DNA of 64,000 nt from Nocardia amikacinitolerans NBRC 108937. GTDB lineage: Bacteria > Actinomycetota > Actinomycetes > Mycobacteriales > Mycobacteriaceae. Location of the stretch: contig NZ_BDAU01000013.1 of assembly GCF_001612615.1 (NCBI RefSeq), forward strand, positions 124,001-188,000. The letters are read 5' to 3'. Under the pieces are notes generated by a model. That model was not told the origin of the DNA, ran no database searches, and worked only from the letters and a program-made list of their open reading frames with translations. Each line of letters starts with the position of its first letter. Position 1 is the stretch's first letter. Shown here piece by piece: positions 47,522 through 55,518 of this stretch. The translations under genes were made by a program, and so were the position numbers.

Positions 47522-48055
47522 TCAGTGGGCTCGGCAGACCTCGCGCGCGGCGTTCTTGGTCTCGTTGAACTGGTCGATGGCGTCGTTGAGCGTGTCGACG
47601 TCGACGCGGCGTTCGAGCAGATCGGCGAGGTTGTTGGTGTCGTCGCGGTAGGAGCGCAGGCTGCTCGCGACGTCCGGGGGAACATCCCTGGTCAGCTTCT
47701 GGTCAACGTTGCGCGCGTTGGTGCGCAACGTGTTCACGGCGTCGCTGGCCTTGGCGTCGGCGTCGGGCGCGTTGTTGTTGCTCGCGTCGATGTAGGCGTT
47801 GAACGAGTCCACCGAGCTCTCGTTCGCTGCGGCGAAGGCGTCGCACGCCGCCCCTGCCGCGCGGGCGACGGCGGCGGCCCGCGACGAGGACGCCGCGGCC
47901 GAGGAGGCGGCGACTTCGGAGGTGTACGCGGCCAACTCGGTCTGGTTGACCTGGGGGTTGCCGGTGACCTGCGTGGAGCAGGCGCCGATGAAGATGATGC
48001 CCGTCGCGGTCGCCGCCGCCGCGGCGGCCAGGCCCCCGCGTTCCAGTCGTCGCAT
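47522..48055 (-). CDS. Lipoprotein of unknown function
   Basis: This 177-residue product has a signal peptide with lipobox IGAC (Cys near 26) and a mature part of Ala/Ser-rich helices (TSEVAASSAAASSSRAAAV then DAFNAYIDASNNN-type sequence) ending in a helical segment with three acidic clusters and a final Cys. The mature protein is likely a small helical bundle anchored to the outer face of the membrane. Start ATG at 48055 with GGGAAAGG upstream. No family recognised. Confidence 0.8.
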   Translation of the reverse strand: MRRLERGGLAAAAAATATGIIFIGACSTQVTGNPQVNQTELAAYTSEVAASSAAASSSRAAAVARAAGAACDAFAAANESSVDSFNAYIDASNNNAPDADAKASDAVNTLRTNARNVDQKLTRDVPPDVASSLRSYRDDTNNLADLLERRVDVDTLNDAIDQFNETKNAAREVCRAH

Positions 48056-48402
48056 GTCCGTTCGCCTTTCCCCTCGGTGCGTCCAGCCGCGGACGAGACC
48101 GGACCCTACGACGTTACTGTGCGCGACCGGTCCAATCGCTCGGCGGGCCGATATCGATGGCCAACCGATATCGCGGGGCCTGGACCGGCCCGACCGGTCC
48201 GGATCGAACGCCGGTCGACGGGTCCGCATCAGCAAACGTGCTGGTCGGTCGGCATGGACGCATAGGCCGTCTTCGCGGAGCTGCTCGGTGTGGACCAGCT
48301 GGTGGGCGCGATCGAAGGGTATCTGCTGCAAGGCGCTGACCCGGTCGGTTCGCGGGCACCGGTCCGCATCGCAGTCTGATGCGATGCGGACCGGTCGCGC
48401 GG
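48056..48402. other. Intergenic stretch with a terminator and a possible gene fragment
   Basis: About 350 bases. A plus-strand frame 48268-48378 lacking a start codon reads like a protein C-terminus (AVFAELLGVDQLVGAIEG...), directly after an in-frame TAG. It may be a relic of a lost gene. The terminator at 48358-48395 overlaps its end. Confidence 0.3.
48358..48395 (-). terminator. Terminator of the DUF6153-DUF305 pair
   Basis: Perfect 16-bp inverted repeat (ACCGGTCCGCATCGCA and its complement) with a six-base loop, eight bases beyond the DUF305 stop codon. Confidence 0.85.
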
Positions 48403-49020
48403 TCAGTTCTGGCCGAGCATGCCGCGCATGGTGGTGATCTCCGCTTCCTGCGCGGCGATCACCGCGCGGGCCAGCGCCTGCGCGTCGGGATTGACGCCGT
48501 CGGCCAGTTCGGTCTTCGCCATATCGATGGCGCCGGTGTGGTGTTCGATCATCATCTCCAGCCACATCTCGTCGAACGCGGGTCCGGAAGCGGCCTGTAG
48601 CGCGGTCATCTGCTCGGCCGACATCATGCCCGGCATGCCGTGACCCTCATGGCCGCCGCCCGCGGTCGGCGCGGGCTTGCCGAAGCTCTGCAGCAGGGTG
48701 CTGATCTGCTCCATCTCCGGCGCCTGCGCCTTCTCGACCTCCGCGGCCAAGGCGCGCAGCTGCGGGTTCTCGGTGTGGCTCGGCACCAGCTTCGCCATCT
48801 CGACCGCCTGCGCGTGATGCGGGTACATCATCTGCAGGAACGTCACGTCGGCGTTGTTGAAATCGGTCCGCGCGGCGGAGGTGGCCGCCGCGGTGGTGCT
48901 CGACGACGCGCCGTGGTCCATGCCGGACATCGAATCGGAATCGTCGCCACATCCGGCGGCGAACAGCAGGGCGCCCGACGCGAGTGCGGCGATCGTGAGG
49001 CGGGTACGGGTGATGAACAT
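48403..49020 (-). CDS. DUF305 lipoprotein (ferritin-like, Met/His-rich)
   Basis: This 205-residue product has a signal peptide and lipobox FAAGC (Cys near 24). The mature part has the two DUF305 helices with paired histidines, FLQMMYPHHAQAVEMAKLV and EMMIEHHTGAIDMAK, and a Met/His/Gly-rich link (GGGHEGHGMPGMMSAEQM). The family is thought to bind metals, often copper, outside the membrane; direct evidence is limited. AAGGAG precedes the ATG at 49020. It lies 88 bases downstream of a DUF6153-like gene on the same strand. Confidence 0.92.
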   Translation of the reverse strand: MFITRTRLTIAALASGALLFAAGCGDDSDSMSGMDHGASSSTTAAATSAARTDFNNADVTFLQMMYPHHAQAVEMAKLVPSHTENPQLRALAAEVEKAQAPEMEQISTLLQSFGKPAPTAGGGHEGHGMPGMMSAEQMTALQAASGPAFDEMWLEMMIEHHTGAIDMAKTELADGVNPDAQALARAVIAAQEAEITTMRGMLGQN

Positions 49021-49108
49021 GGTTGAACTCCTTGGGAATTGCGAAAAGCACGGTTGATGAGGGCAGGACGGAACCACGCCGTGATCGAGCACGGACGCGG
49101 TCGACCTG

Positions 49109-49630
49109 TCAGATCCGCAGAATCGACAATTCGGCCAGGGACAACACGGTCCAAGGCGGTGGACGTTCACGTCTGGGCCGCCGGTGCCGCAGCTTCGGAC
49201 CACCGCCGAGGTGGTCGCCCGCGATCCGGTACAGCAGAACGAGCAGGACCGCCATGGCGAGCGCGGTCAGGATGAAGACGCAGGCATGCAGACCGGCGTG
49301 GCCGTCGCTGCAGTCGGCGCACCCGTGCTGAGCAGAGGTGCCCGCCGAGGATTCGCGGTGCGCGACCGCGCGGTCGACCCGATCGTCGAACCCGTGACGG
49401 TGGCCGCTGTCGGATATACGTGCGGCGTCTTCGGTCGGCGACGCGCTGCCCGAGCTCATCGCCAGGTCGGTGGATGAATGGTCCGCGGTGGTGGCGGTCG
49501 CGTGGTGAGCGGCCGTCGCGGGGATGGTGAAGATGCCGACGTGCATGGCCGCGATTCCGGCGATCAGGGCGACCATGCCCAGCAGCCGGGTGAACCCGGA
49601 TGCATGCTGCGAGGCGGTCGGCGCGGTCAC
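49109..49630 (-). CDS. DUF6153-like membrane protein
   Basis: This 173-residue protein has a helix near residues 12-33 (LLGMVALIAGIAAMHVGIF), a His-rich extracytoplasmic loop (AAHHATATTADHSS, later HRHGFDD and QHGCADCSDGHAGLHACVF), and a second helix near 125-145, then a basic Pro-rich tail. The pairing with DUF305 is common in actinomycetes and hints at copper or other metal handling. I chose the GTG at 49630; the frame is open further through the 17-bp minisatellite, which is artefactual. No ribosome binding site is obvious, so a leaderless mRNA is possible. Confidence 0.72.
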   Translation of the reverse strand: MTAPTASQHASGFTRLLGMVALIAGIAAMHVGIFTIPATAAHHATATTADHSSTDLAMSSGSASPTEDAARISDSGHRHGFDDRVDRAVAHRESSAGTSAQHGCADCSDGHAGLHACVFILTALAMAVLLVLLYRIAGDHLGGGPKLRHRRPRRERPPPWTVLSLAELSILRI

Positions 49631-49638
49631 GTCAACCA

Positions 49639-49671
49639 GGGTATCGGGTCCGCGTATAAGTACCCGTACCC
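49639..49671. promoter_or_regulatory. Inverted repeat in the DUF6153 promoter
   Basis: GGGTATCGGGT faces ACCCGTACCC across 12 bases (one bulged base), directly upstream of the DUF6153 start. GGGTA/TACCC half-sites resemble operators of copper-sensing CsoR-type repressors; this is suggestive only. Confidence 0.35.
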
Positions 49672-49707
49672 CCTGTATGTATCGGTGTTGCGCAGCTGCC
49701 CACCCTC

Positions 49708-50081
49708 TGTGTTGCCTACTCGACGGTGCTGCCGACTCGGCGGTGCTGCCGACTCGGCGGTGCTGCCGACTCGGCGGTGCTGCCGACTCGGCGGTGCTGC
49801 CCACTCGGCGGTGCTGCCTACCCGGCGGTGCTGCCCACTCGGCGGTGCTGTCTACTCGACGGTGCTGCCCACTCGGCGGTGTTGCCCACCCCACTGTGCT
49901 GCCCACTCGACGGTGCTGCCTACCCGACGGTGCTGCCTACCCGGCGGTGCTGCCCACTCGGCGGTGCTGCCTACCCGGCGGTGCTGCCCACTCGGCGGTG
50001 CTGCCTACCCGGCGGTGCTGCCCACTCGGCGGTGCTGCCCACCCACGGCGCTGCCCACACCCACGGTTCTGCCCACCCCCA
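49708..50081. repeat. 17-bp minisatellite, about 22 tandem copies
   Basis: Units of the form GGTGCTGCCGACTCGGC repeat head to tail with a strict 17-base period from 49708 to 50081. Variants read CACTCGGC, TACCCGGC or TACTCGAC in the second half. As 17 is not a multiple of three, every frame repeats every 51 bases and stays open, which explains long cysteine-rich frames here that are not genes. Confidence 0.95.
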
Positions 50082-50103
50082 GCGTGTGCCCCGGCGGATG
50101 GCT

Positions 50104-50170
50104 TCCCACACACTTTGCATACGCCTCACATAGGCACCGGCTGTGTGAGGCGTATACGAAGTGTGTGGGA
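50104..50170. repeat. 27-bp near-perfect inverted repeat (large hairpin)
   Basis: Arms 50104-50130 and 50144-50170 pair at 25 of 27 positions around a 13-base loop. The arms start TCCCACACACTT and carry CGCCTCACA next to the loop. It follows the minisatellite directly and lies 183 bases from the AMIN-like lipoprotein stop codon, so it is far for an ordinary terminator. Confidence 0.9.
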
Positions 50171-50352
50171 CCGGCGGGCATCCGCTTCCGCTTCGCTCGG
50201 GGTGCGCTGGTTGGCGGCTTCGCGCGGCCGCTTTGTGAGGGTGTACCTGCGCAGCGCGCGGATGGTACTGCGGAGGTTGTGCACGCCTCGCTGAGGTCTC
50301 GTACCACTCGCTGACGCTGTCTTCGCGCTGCGATGCGTGCGGAAGATCCGCG

Positions 50353-50928
50353 TCAGGACGTGGCGATGTCGATCACCAGGCGGGTCGGGTTGGACAGCGT
50401 GGTGACCGAGAAGGCGGGGCGGTCGGCGTTGACGCCGATGAAGGACTGGGTGGTGCCCTCGAAGACGGTGGTGCGGTAGACGCCCGCGATGCCGGGGGCG
50501 CTCGGGTCGGTGGCTGGATCGGGGCCGGAGTAGGGGGTGACGCCGCTGTCGAAGGGGTAGGCCGAGCCGGTGATCTGGACTTCGAGCACGGACTGTCCGG
50601 CCACCTCGATGACATTGCCGCTGCCGTCCTGGACCGCCCGATCGGTGTACTGCACGATCCACCCGGGTGTTCCGGTGCCGCCGAGGTCGTAGACGACGCG
50701 ATCGAAGCCGGAATGGTGGCCGATGCGCAGATCGGTGACGGTGAGCGCGGCGTCGCTGGACGGGGTGCCGCGCTTGGGCCCCGCGTCGCCCGGCGGCTGG
50801 ACGGGCGCCTCGACGAGCGAGCCCGTCGTCGTCGGCGGAGCCGAGGTGGCCGAGACCGATTCGCCGTCGTCACAGCCCGCGATCAGAGCCGCCGCGACCG
50901 CCACCGCCAACACCATCCTGTTGCGCAT
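50353..50928 (-). CDS. AMIN-like domain lipoprotein
   Basis: This 191-residue product has a signal peptide and lipobox LIAGC (Cys near 19), a Thr/Pro/Gly-rich spacer to about residue 60, and a beta-rich domain: LTVTDLRIGHHSGFDRVVYDLGG, WIVQYTD, VLEVQITGSAYPFD and PTRLVIDIA at the end. This is the pattern of AMIN-like lipoproteins of actinomycetes, which may bind cell-wall polymers. No clear ribosome binding site precedes the ATG at 50928, and the frame continues upstream, so the start is chosen from the signal peptide. Confidence 0.82.
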   Translation of the reverse strand: MRNRMVLAVAVAAALIAGCDDGESVSATSAPPTTTGSLVEAPVQPPGDAGPKRGTPSSDAALTVTDLRIGHHSGFDRVVYDLGGTGTPGWIVQYTDRAVQDGSGNVIEVAGQSVLEVQITGSAYPFDSGVTPYSGPDPATDPSAPGIAGVYRTTVFEGTTQSFIGVNADRPAFSVTTLSNPTRLVIDIATS

Positions 50929-51862
50929 GGGGCTGATGGTACTCAGCGGCTGCACGTCAGCGGGCGACAATGACGGACCCGGCGTGTGCCGTCGGCGTGC
51001 CGCACGAATCGCGTCGCCACCACGGCCGATCGACGGCCGGTAGCCAAGTGTTTCGGCAGACGCTCGATGATCGCGGCCCGGGCGCCCGGTGGCGGTCCCG
51101 TCGCAGAACCCGAGGCTGCCTCGGTATCCGATTGCCGTGCGGTCCGCTGGGACGCCCACTCGCGGCGGACTCGTCGTTGCCCGCTCGTCGACGTAGCGGG
51201 TTCGATGGACGTCGACGACCTCGATCAGCACCACCCATGCCGGATTGCCCGCCGCCTCCAAGTCGAGCAGCCCGAACGACACCAGGCACGCGACGTCGCC
51301 TGCGCGGCTGCGGCCAGCGAGAAGGCGGCCCCGTAGCCGCCGCAAGTACTCTCGGCGCGTCCCTAGGCTGGCGACGCCCACGCGTGGCGGGCCGGTTCGC
51401 TACGGCCACGCTCGGTGGCCGGTCGGGAGAGTCGCCGGGAAGGTTCAGCGGGTGTCGCAGCCACATGGCAAGTGATCGGTTGCTGGGCAGTAGTTTTGAA
51501 GCGCTGATCTGGCTCGACATCGAACCTCCTGGTACGCACCCGGTAAAGCCCCCTTTCTGAAGTAGCGGCCTTCCCATTCGGGTTCGCCCCGAAAGACCGA
51601 GAGGTCCGTCGCGCTGTCCTGACCGTCGTCGGAATCCGAGATGCCCTACGCCCGAAACTCAATCGGCGCCCGACCCTGCCCCGGCCCACGGAAGGGGCGC
51701 GGCGCCGACACGCAGCCGAGACCCGAGTCGCACTGCCGAGCCCGCGCGAGTTCCCTTGTGACAGTGAGCTTCACGCCGACCTGCTAGCCACGATGGCCGA
51801 CCGGAACCCCCATTTGCCGGGCCGGGCGCGACTATTCGGCAACGATCTAGCACACTTGACGT
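50929..51862. other. Long stretch without a confident gene
   Basis: About 930 bases. Open frames exist on both strands but are Arg-rich or overlap. On the minus strand an ATG at 51520 has an excellent AGGAGG site and begins MSSQISASKLLPSNRSLAMW, but after about 50 codons the sequence turns Arg/Pro-rich while a different minus frame (from a GTG at 51381) looks more protein-like (LVSFGLLDLEAAGNPAWVVL). This may be a frameshifted relic. I annotate no gene. Confidence 0.4.
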
Positions 51863-53014
51863 GTGGACGATGTCGAGGACGTGTTTAGCCGACTGCGGCG
51901 GTATCCGGATGTGGAGGCGCTGAACCTCTATGCCGTCGATGCCGCCGATCGGCTGATCCTCGACGCGGCCGCCGACGCGATCGAGAAAGCCGGTAGCGGG
52001 AAGATTGCCGTTATCGGTGACAACTACGGCGCGCTGACGCTCGGCGCGATCGTCCGGCACGACCTGCGCGAGGTCCGTGTGCACCAGGATCTGCTCACCG
52101 GCGAGCTGGCGCTGGCCAACAACGCCCGCACGCTCGGCCTGGCCGACCGCTACACCGCGCACGCGCTCACCGAGGAACTGCTGAGCGGCGTCGAAGTGGT
52201 GTTGCTCCGGCTGTCCCGCGTCCTGGCGGGTCTCGCGGAAGTGGCCGACGCGATCGCGCGGTACGCCGACCCCGGGGTCAGCGTGATCGCGGGCGGGCGC
52301 GACAAGTATCTGACGAAGTCGATGAACGACGTACTCGCCGAGTCGTTTTCGACGGTTCTCGCGAGCCGGGGCAGGCAGAAGTCGCGCACGCTCTTCGTCG
52401 AGGGCCCGAAACCCGTTGGCGACCCGCGGTTTCCGGTGCGCGAATGTCTCGACGAGGTCGGCATCGAAGTCGTCGCCCACGGGGCGGCGTTCTCGGGTCC
52501 GCGCCTCGACATCGGAACCAGATTCCTGCTCCAGCATCTGAAGTGGATGAAGCCGGACGCTCGCGACGCCATCGACCTCGGCTGTGGCACCGGCATCCTG
52601 GCGGTGGCGCTGGCCAAGGCGCGCCCGGCGCTGCGGGTGGTCGGCACGGATCAATCGGCCGCCGCGGTGGCCTCGGCGCGGGCGACGGCCTCGGCCAACG
52701 ATGTCGCCGATCGGGTGACGGTGGTGCGCGACGACGCGATGTCCTCGGCCGCCGACAACAGCGCCGACCTCGTGCTGTGCAACCCGCCGTTCCACGTCGG
52801 CGCCGCGGTGCACACCGGCTCGGCCATCAAGATGTTCGCCGAAACCGGTCGCGTGCTGCGCCCCGGCGGTGAACTGTGGACGGTGTACAACACCCATCTC
52901 AACTATCGCGGTGTGGTCGAGCGGATGGTCGGGCACACCGAGGTGATCGGCCGCAACCGGAAGTTCACGGTGACACGGTCGGTGCGTGGCCTGCACGACG
53001 TCCGGCAACGGTAG
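51863..53014 (+). CDS. Class I SAM-dependent methyltransferase (RlmG/RsmC-like)
   Basis: This 383-residue protein has the tandem layout of RsmC/RlmG enzymes: a degenerate methyltransferase-like N-terminal domain (residues 1-190) and a catalytic C-terminal domain with motif I AIDLGCGTGILAVAL near 240, an acidic motif II (VVGTDQSAAAV) and motif IV LVLCNPPFHVG near 312. The NPPF sequence indicates guanine N2 methylation of rRNA. The start is a GTG at 51863 without a visible ribosome binding site, perhaps leaderless. The exact rRNA position cannot be told from sequence. Confidence 0.88.
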   Translation: MDDVEDVFSRLRRYPDVEALNLYAVDAADRLILDAAADAIEKAGSGKIAVIGDNYGALTLGAIVRHDLREVRVHQDLLTGELALANNARTLGLADRYTAHALTEELLSGVEVVLLRLSRVLAGLAEVADAIARYADPGVSVIAGGRDKYLTKSMNDVLAESFSTVLASRGRQKSRTLFVEGPKPVGDPRFPVRECLDEVGIEVVAHGAAFSGPRLDIGTRFLLQHLKWMKPDARDAIDLGCGTGILAVALAKARPALRVVGTDQSAAAVASARATASANDVADRVTVVRDDAMSSAADNSADLVLCNPPFHVGAAVHTGSAIKMFAETGRVLRPGGELWTVYNTHLNYRGVVERMVGHTEVIGRNRKFTVTRSVRGLHDVRQR

Positions 53015-53143
53015 AGTCCGAATTGTCCGCCTCGGCGAACGTCTCGGGAACTCGACGCGAGTGCCGAACGTTGGACCAGGCAGTTGGATATCGAGCGAAC
53101 AGCTCGGCAGACAGCGGCAACGACTCCCAGAAAGGCACTCACG

Positions 53144-54004
53144 GTGCGCACCACAAGCAATCCGGTCTTCAAAAATTTGCCCAAGCAAGAGGGCGGCGGC
53201 TACGCCAACTTCGGTTCGGGTGTAGCGGGTGCCGGGCAGTTCGGACAGCAGTTCGGTAACCAGTACCCCAACCAGTACCAGCAGCAGCCTTATCAGCAGG
53301 CCCCGCCCACCCACCGGGCGATGACCATCGATGACGTGGTGACCAAGACCGGCATCACGCTGGGTGTGCTCGCCCTTTCGGCGATCATCGCCTACGGCCT
53401 CACCTCGGCCAACACCGGCCTCGCGCCGCTGTTCGTCATCGTCGGCGGCCTGACCGGCCTGGTCCTGGTGCTGATCGCCAGCTTCGCCAACAAGATGGAC
53501 AACCCGGCGATCGTGCTCAGCTACGCGGTCGCGGAGGGCCTGTTCCTCGGCGCACTGTCGTTCATGTTCACCGACATCACCTTCGGTGGCGCCGGCGGTA
53601 GCGCGCTGATCGCGCAGGCGGTGCTCGGCACCTTCGGTGTGTTCGCGGGCATGTTGGTCGTCTACAAGACGGGCGCCATCCGCGTGACGCCGCGGTTCAC
53701 CCGCATGATCGTCGGCGCGCTCATCGGCGTCGTCGTGCTGATGCTCGGCAACCTGATCGCGAGCTTCTTCATCGACGGCGGCCTCGGCCTGCGCGACGGT
53801 GGCCCGCTCGCCATCGTGTTCAGCCTGGTCTGCATCGCGATCGCCGCGTTCAGCTTCCTGCTCGACTTCGACGCCGCCGATCAGCTGATCCGCGCGCAGG
53901 CGCCGGAGAAGGCGGCCTGGGGCGTGGCGCTCGGCCTGACCGTCACCCTGGTCTGGCTCTACGTCGAGATCCTGCGACTGCTGAGCTACTTCCAGAACGA
54001 CTAG
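53144..54004 (+). CDS. Bax inhibitor-1/YccA family membrane protein
   Basis: This 286-residue protein has a Gln/Tyr/Gly-rich head (residues 1-55, NQYPNQYQQQPYQQAPP) and seven transmembrane helices with the BI-1 elements VLSYAVAEGLFLGALS, FTRMIVGALIG and the C-terminal DFDAADQLI motif that carries paired Asp residues of the proposed pH-sensing diad. BI-1 proteins conduct Ca2+ in characterised cases. I chose the GTG at 53144, with AAAGG upstream. It follows the methyltransferase after 129 bases and ends in a strong terminator. Confidence 0.92.
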   Translation: MRTTSNPVFKNLPKQEGGGYANFGSGVAGAGQFGQQFGNQYPNQYQQQPYQQAPPTHRAMTIDDVVTKTGITLGVLALSAIIAYGLTSANTGLAPLFVIVGGLTGLVLVLIASFANKMDNPAIVLSYAVAEGLFLGALSFMFTDITFGGAGGSALIAQAVLGTFGVFAGMLVVYKTGAIRVTPRFTRMIVGALIGVVVLMLGNLIASFFIDGGLGLRDGGPLAIVFSLVCIAIAAFSFLLDFDAADQLIRAQAPEKAAWGVALGLTVTLVWLYVEILRLLSYFQND

Positions 54005-54069
54005 CGACCGGTCGGCGGGCGATCGACTGAACGAAGTCCCGCCTGACAGCCGCGGTCGAAAAGCGGACA

Positions 54070-54104
54070 AAGGGCGGCCACCAGGAAACCTGGTGGCCGC
54101 CCTT
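54070..54104 (+). terminator. Rho-independent terminator after the BI-1 gene
   Basis: Perfect 16-bp inverted repeat (AAGGGCGGCCACCAGG and complement) around an AAA loop, 65 bases beyond the stop. Confidence 0.9.
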
Positions 54105-54203
54105 GTTGTCGGCGCCCTTATCGTCGGCGTCCCGCAACCTGTCGGACCGCGCAGGACGGCGCGTCGCTGGTGTGCGCAGCGGTCGAAACCGCCCCGAACG
54201 ACG

Positions 54204-54240
54204 GAGCAGCCCCCGATCCGGTGAGGATCGAGGGCTGCTC
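54204..54240 (-). terminator. Terminator of the thiolase gene
   Basis: 16-bp inverted repeat with one mismatch (arms 54204-54219 and 54225-54240), five-base loop, 14 bases downstream of the thiolase stop on the minus strand. Confidence 0.85.
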
Positions 54241-54254
54241 GGCGAAACGAACTA

Positions 54255-55475
54255 TCAGCTCAGCCGCTCGATGACCATCGCCATGCCCTGGCCGCCACCG
54301 ACGCACATGGTCTCCACACCGAACTGCTTGTCGTAGGTCTGGAGGTTGTTGATGAGCGTGGTGGTGATGCGGGCGCCGGTCATGCCGAACGGGTGGCCGA
54401 GGGCGATGGCGCCGCCGGAGACGTTCAGCTTGTCCTCGTCGATCTTCAGCTCACGAGCCGAGCCGAGCACCTGCACGGCGAAGGCCTCGTTGATCTCGAA
54501 CAGGTCGATGTCGTCGACGGTCTTGCCCGCCAGCGCCAGCGCGCGCTTGACGGCCTCGATCGGGCCGAGACCCATGATCTCCGGCGACAGGCCCGAGACG
54601 CCGGTGGACACGATGCGCGCCAGCGGGGTCAGGCCCAGTTCCTTGGCCTTGGTGTCGCTCATGATGACCAGCGCGGCGGCGCCGTCGTTGAGCGGGCAGC
54701 AGTTGCCGGCGGTGATGGTGCCGTCGGGACGGAAGACCGGCTTCAGCTGGGAGACGGCCTCGTAGGTGACGCCGGCGCGCGGGCCGTCGTCGGTGGAGAC
54801 CACGGTGCCGTCCGGCAGGGTGATCGGAGTGATCTCGCGCTCGAAGAAGCCGTTCTTGATGGCCTCCTCCGCGCGGTTCTGCGAGCGCACGCCCCAGCGG
54901 TCCTGGTCCTCACGGGTGATGCCGGTGGAGCTGGCGACGTTCTCGGCGGTCTGGCCCATCGCGATGTAGGCGTCCGGGATCAGGCCGTCCTCGCGCGGGT
55001 CGTGCCACACGCCCGCGCCGCCCTGGGCGGTCTTCGCGGTCCGCGCCTGGGCCTCGTCGAACAGCGGGTTCTGGGTGTTCGGCCAGCTGTCGGCCGAGCC
55101 GCTGACGTAGCGCGAGACGGTCTCGACGCCCGCGGAGATGAACACGTCGCCCTCGCCCGCCTTGATGGCGTGGAAGGCCATCCGGGTCGACTGCAGCGAA
55201 GACGCGCAGTAGCGGTGCACGGTGGTGCCGGGGAGGGTGTCGAATCCCAGCTGCACCGCGACGATGCGAGCGATGTTGAAGCCCTGCTCACCGCCCGGGG
55301 AGCCGCAGCCCAGGATCAGGTCGTCGATCTGGGTCGGGTCGAGCGCAGGAACCTTGTCGAGCGCCGCGCGCACGATCTGGGTGGTCAGGTCGTCGGGCCG
55401 CATGTCGACCAGCGAACCCTTGCGGGCCCGGCCGATGGGGGAGCGGGCGGTCGAAACGATAACTGCCTCTGGCAT
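54255..55475 (-). CDS. fadA3: Acetyl-CoA C-acetyltransferase / thiolase (FadA3-like)
   Basis: This 406-residue thiolase cleaves 3-ketoacyl-CoA or condenses acetyl-CoA. The nucleophilic cysteine is in VHRYCASSLQSTRMAFHAI near residue 90, the family motif NEAFAVQVLGSARELKI precedes GGAIALGHPFGMTGAR (catalytic His) and CVGGGQGMAMVIE (second Cys) closes the protein. AAGGAG precedes the ATG at 55475. Its neighbours, an SGNH hydrolase and cbs, match Rv1074c-Rv1077, which identifies it as the fadA3 counterpart. A terminator follows. Confidence 0.95.
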   Translation of the reverse strand: MPEAVIVSTARSPIGRARKGSLVDMRPDDLTTQIVRAALDKVPALDPTQIDDLILGCGSPGGEQGFNIARIVAVQLGFDTLPGTTVHRYCASSLQSTRMAFHAIKAGEGDVFISAGVETVSRYVSGSADSWPNTQNPLFDEAQARTAKTAQGGAGVWHDPREDGLIPDAYIAMGQTAENVASSTGITREDQDRWGVRSQNRAEEAIKNGFFEREITPITLPDGTVVSTDDGPRAGVTYEAVSQLKPVFRPDGTITAGNCCPLNDGAAALVIMSDTKAKELGLTPLARIVSTGVSGLSPEIMGLGPIEAVKRALALAGKTVDDIDLFEINEAFAVQVLGSARELKIDEDKLNVSGGAIALGHPFGMTGARITTTLINNLQTYDKQFGVETMCVGGGQGMAMVIERLS

Positions 55476-55518
55476 GAGGGCTCCTTCGTACTTGCTGCTC
55501 AGTTTTGTACTGGCACCT

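Noticed and set aside
49708-50081. CRISPR array
   Set aside because: There are no spacers: 17-bp units abut directly with only small variation, and no cas gene is near.
49478-50314. Cysteine-rich repetitive proteins in all three plus frames
   Set aside because: They arise from the 17-bp minisatellite, which stays open in every frame; no ribosome binding sites or second homologous domain.
51659-54070. 803-codon minus-strand frame
   Set aside because: Antisense to the methyltransferase and BI-1 genes, His/Arg/Asp-rich composition typical of a shadow frame.
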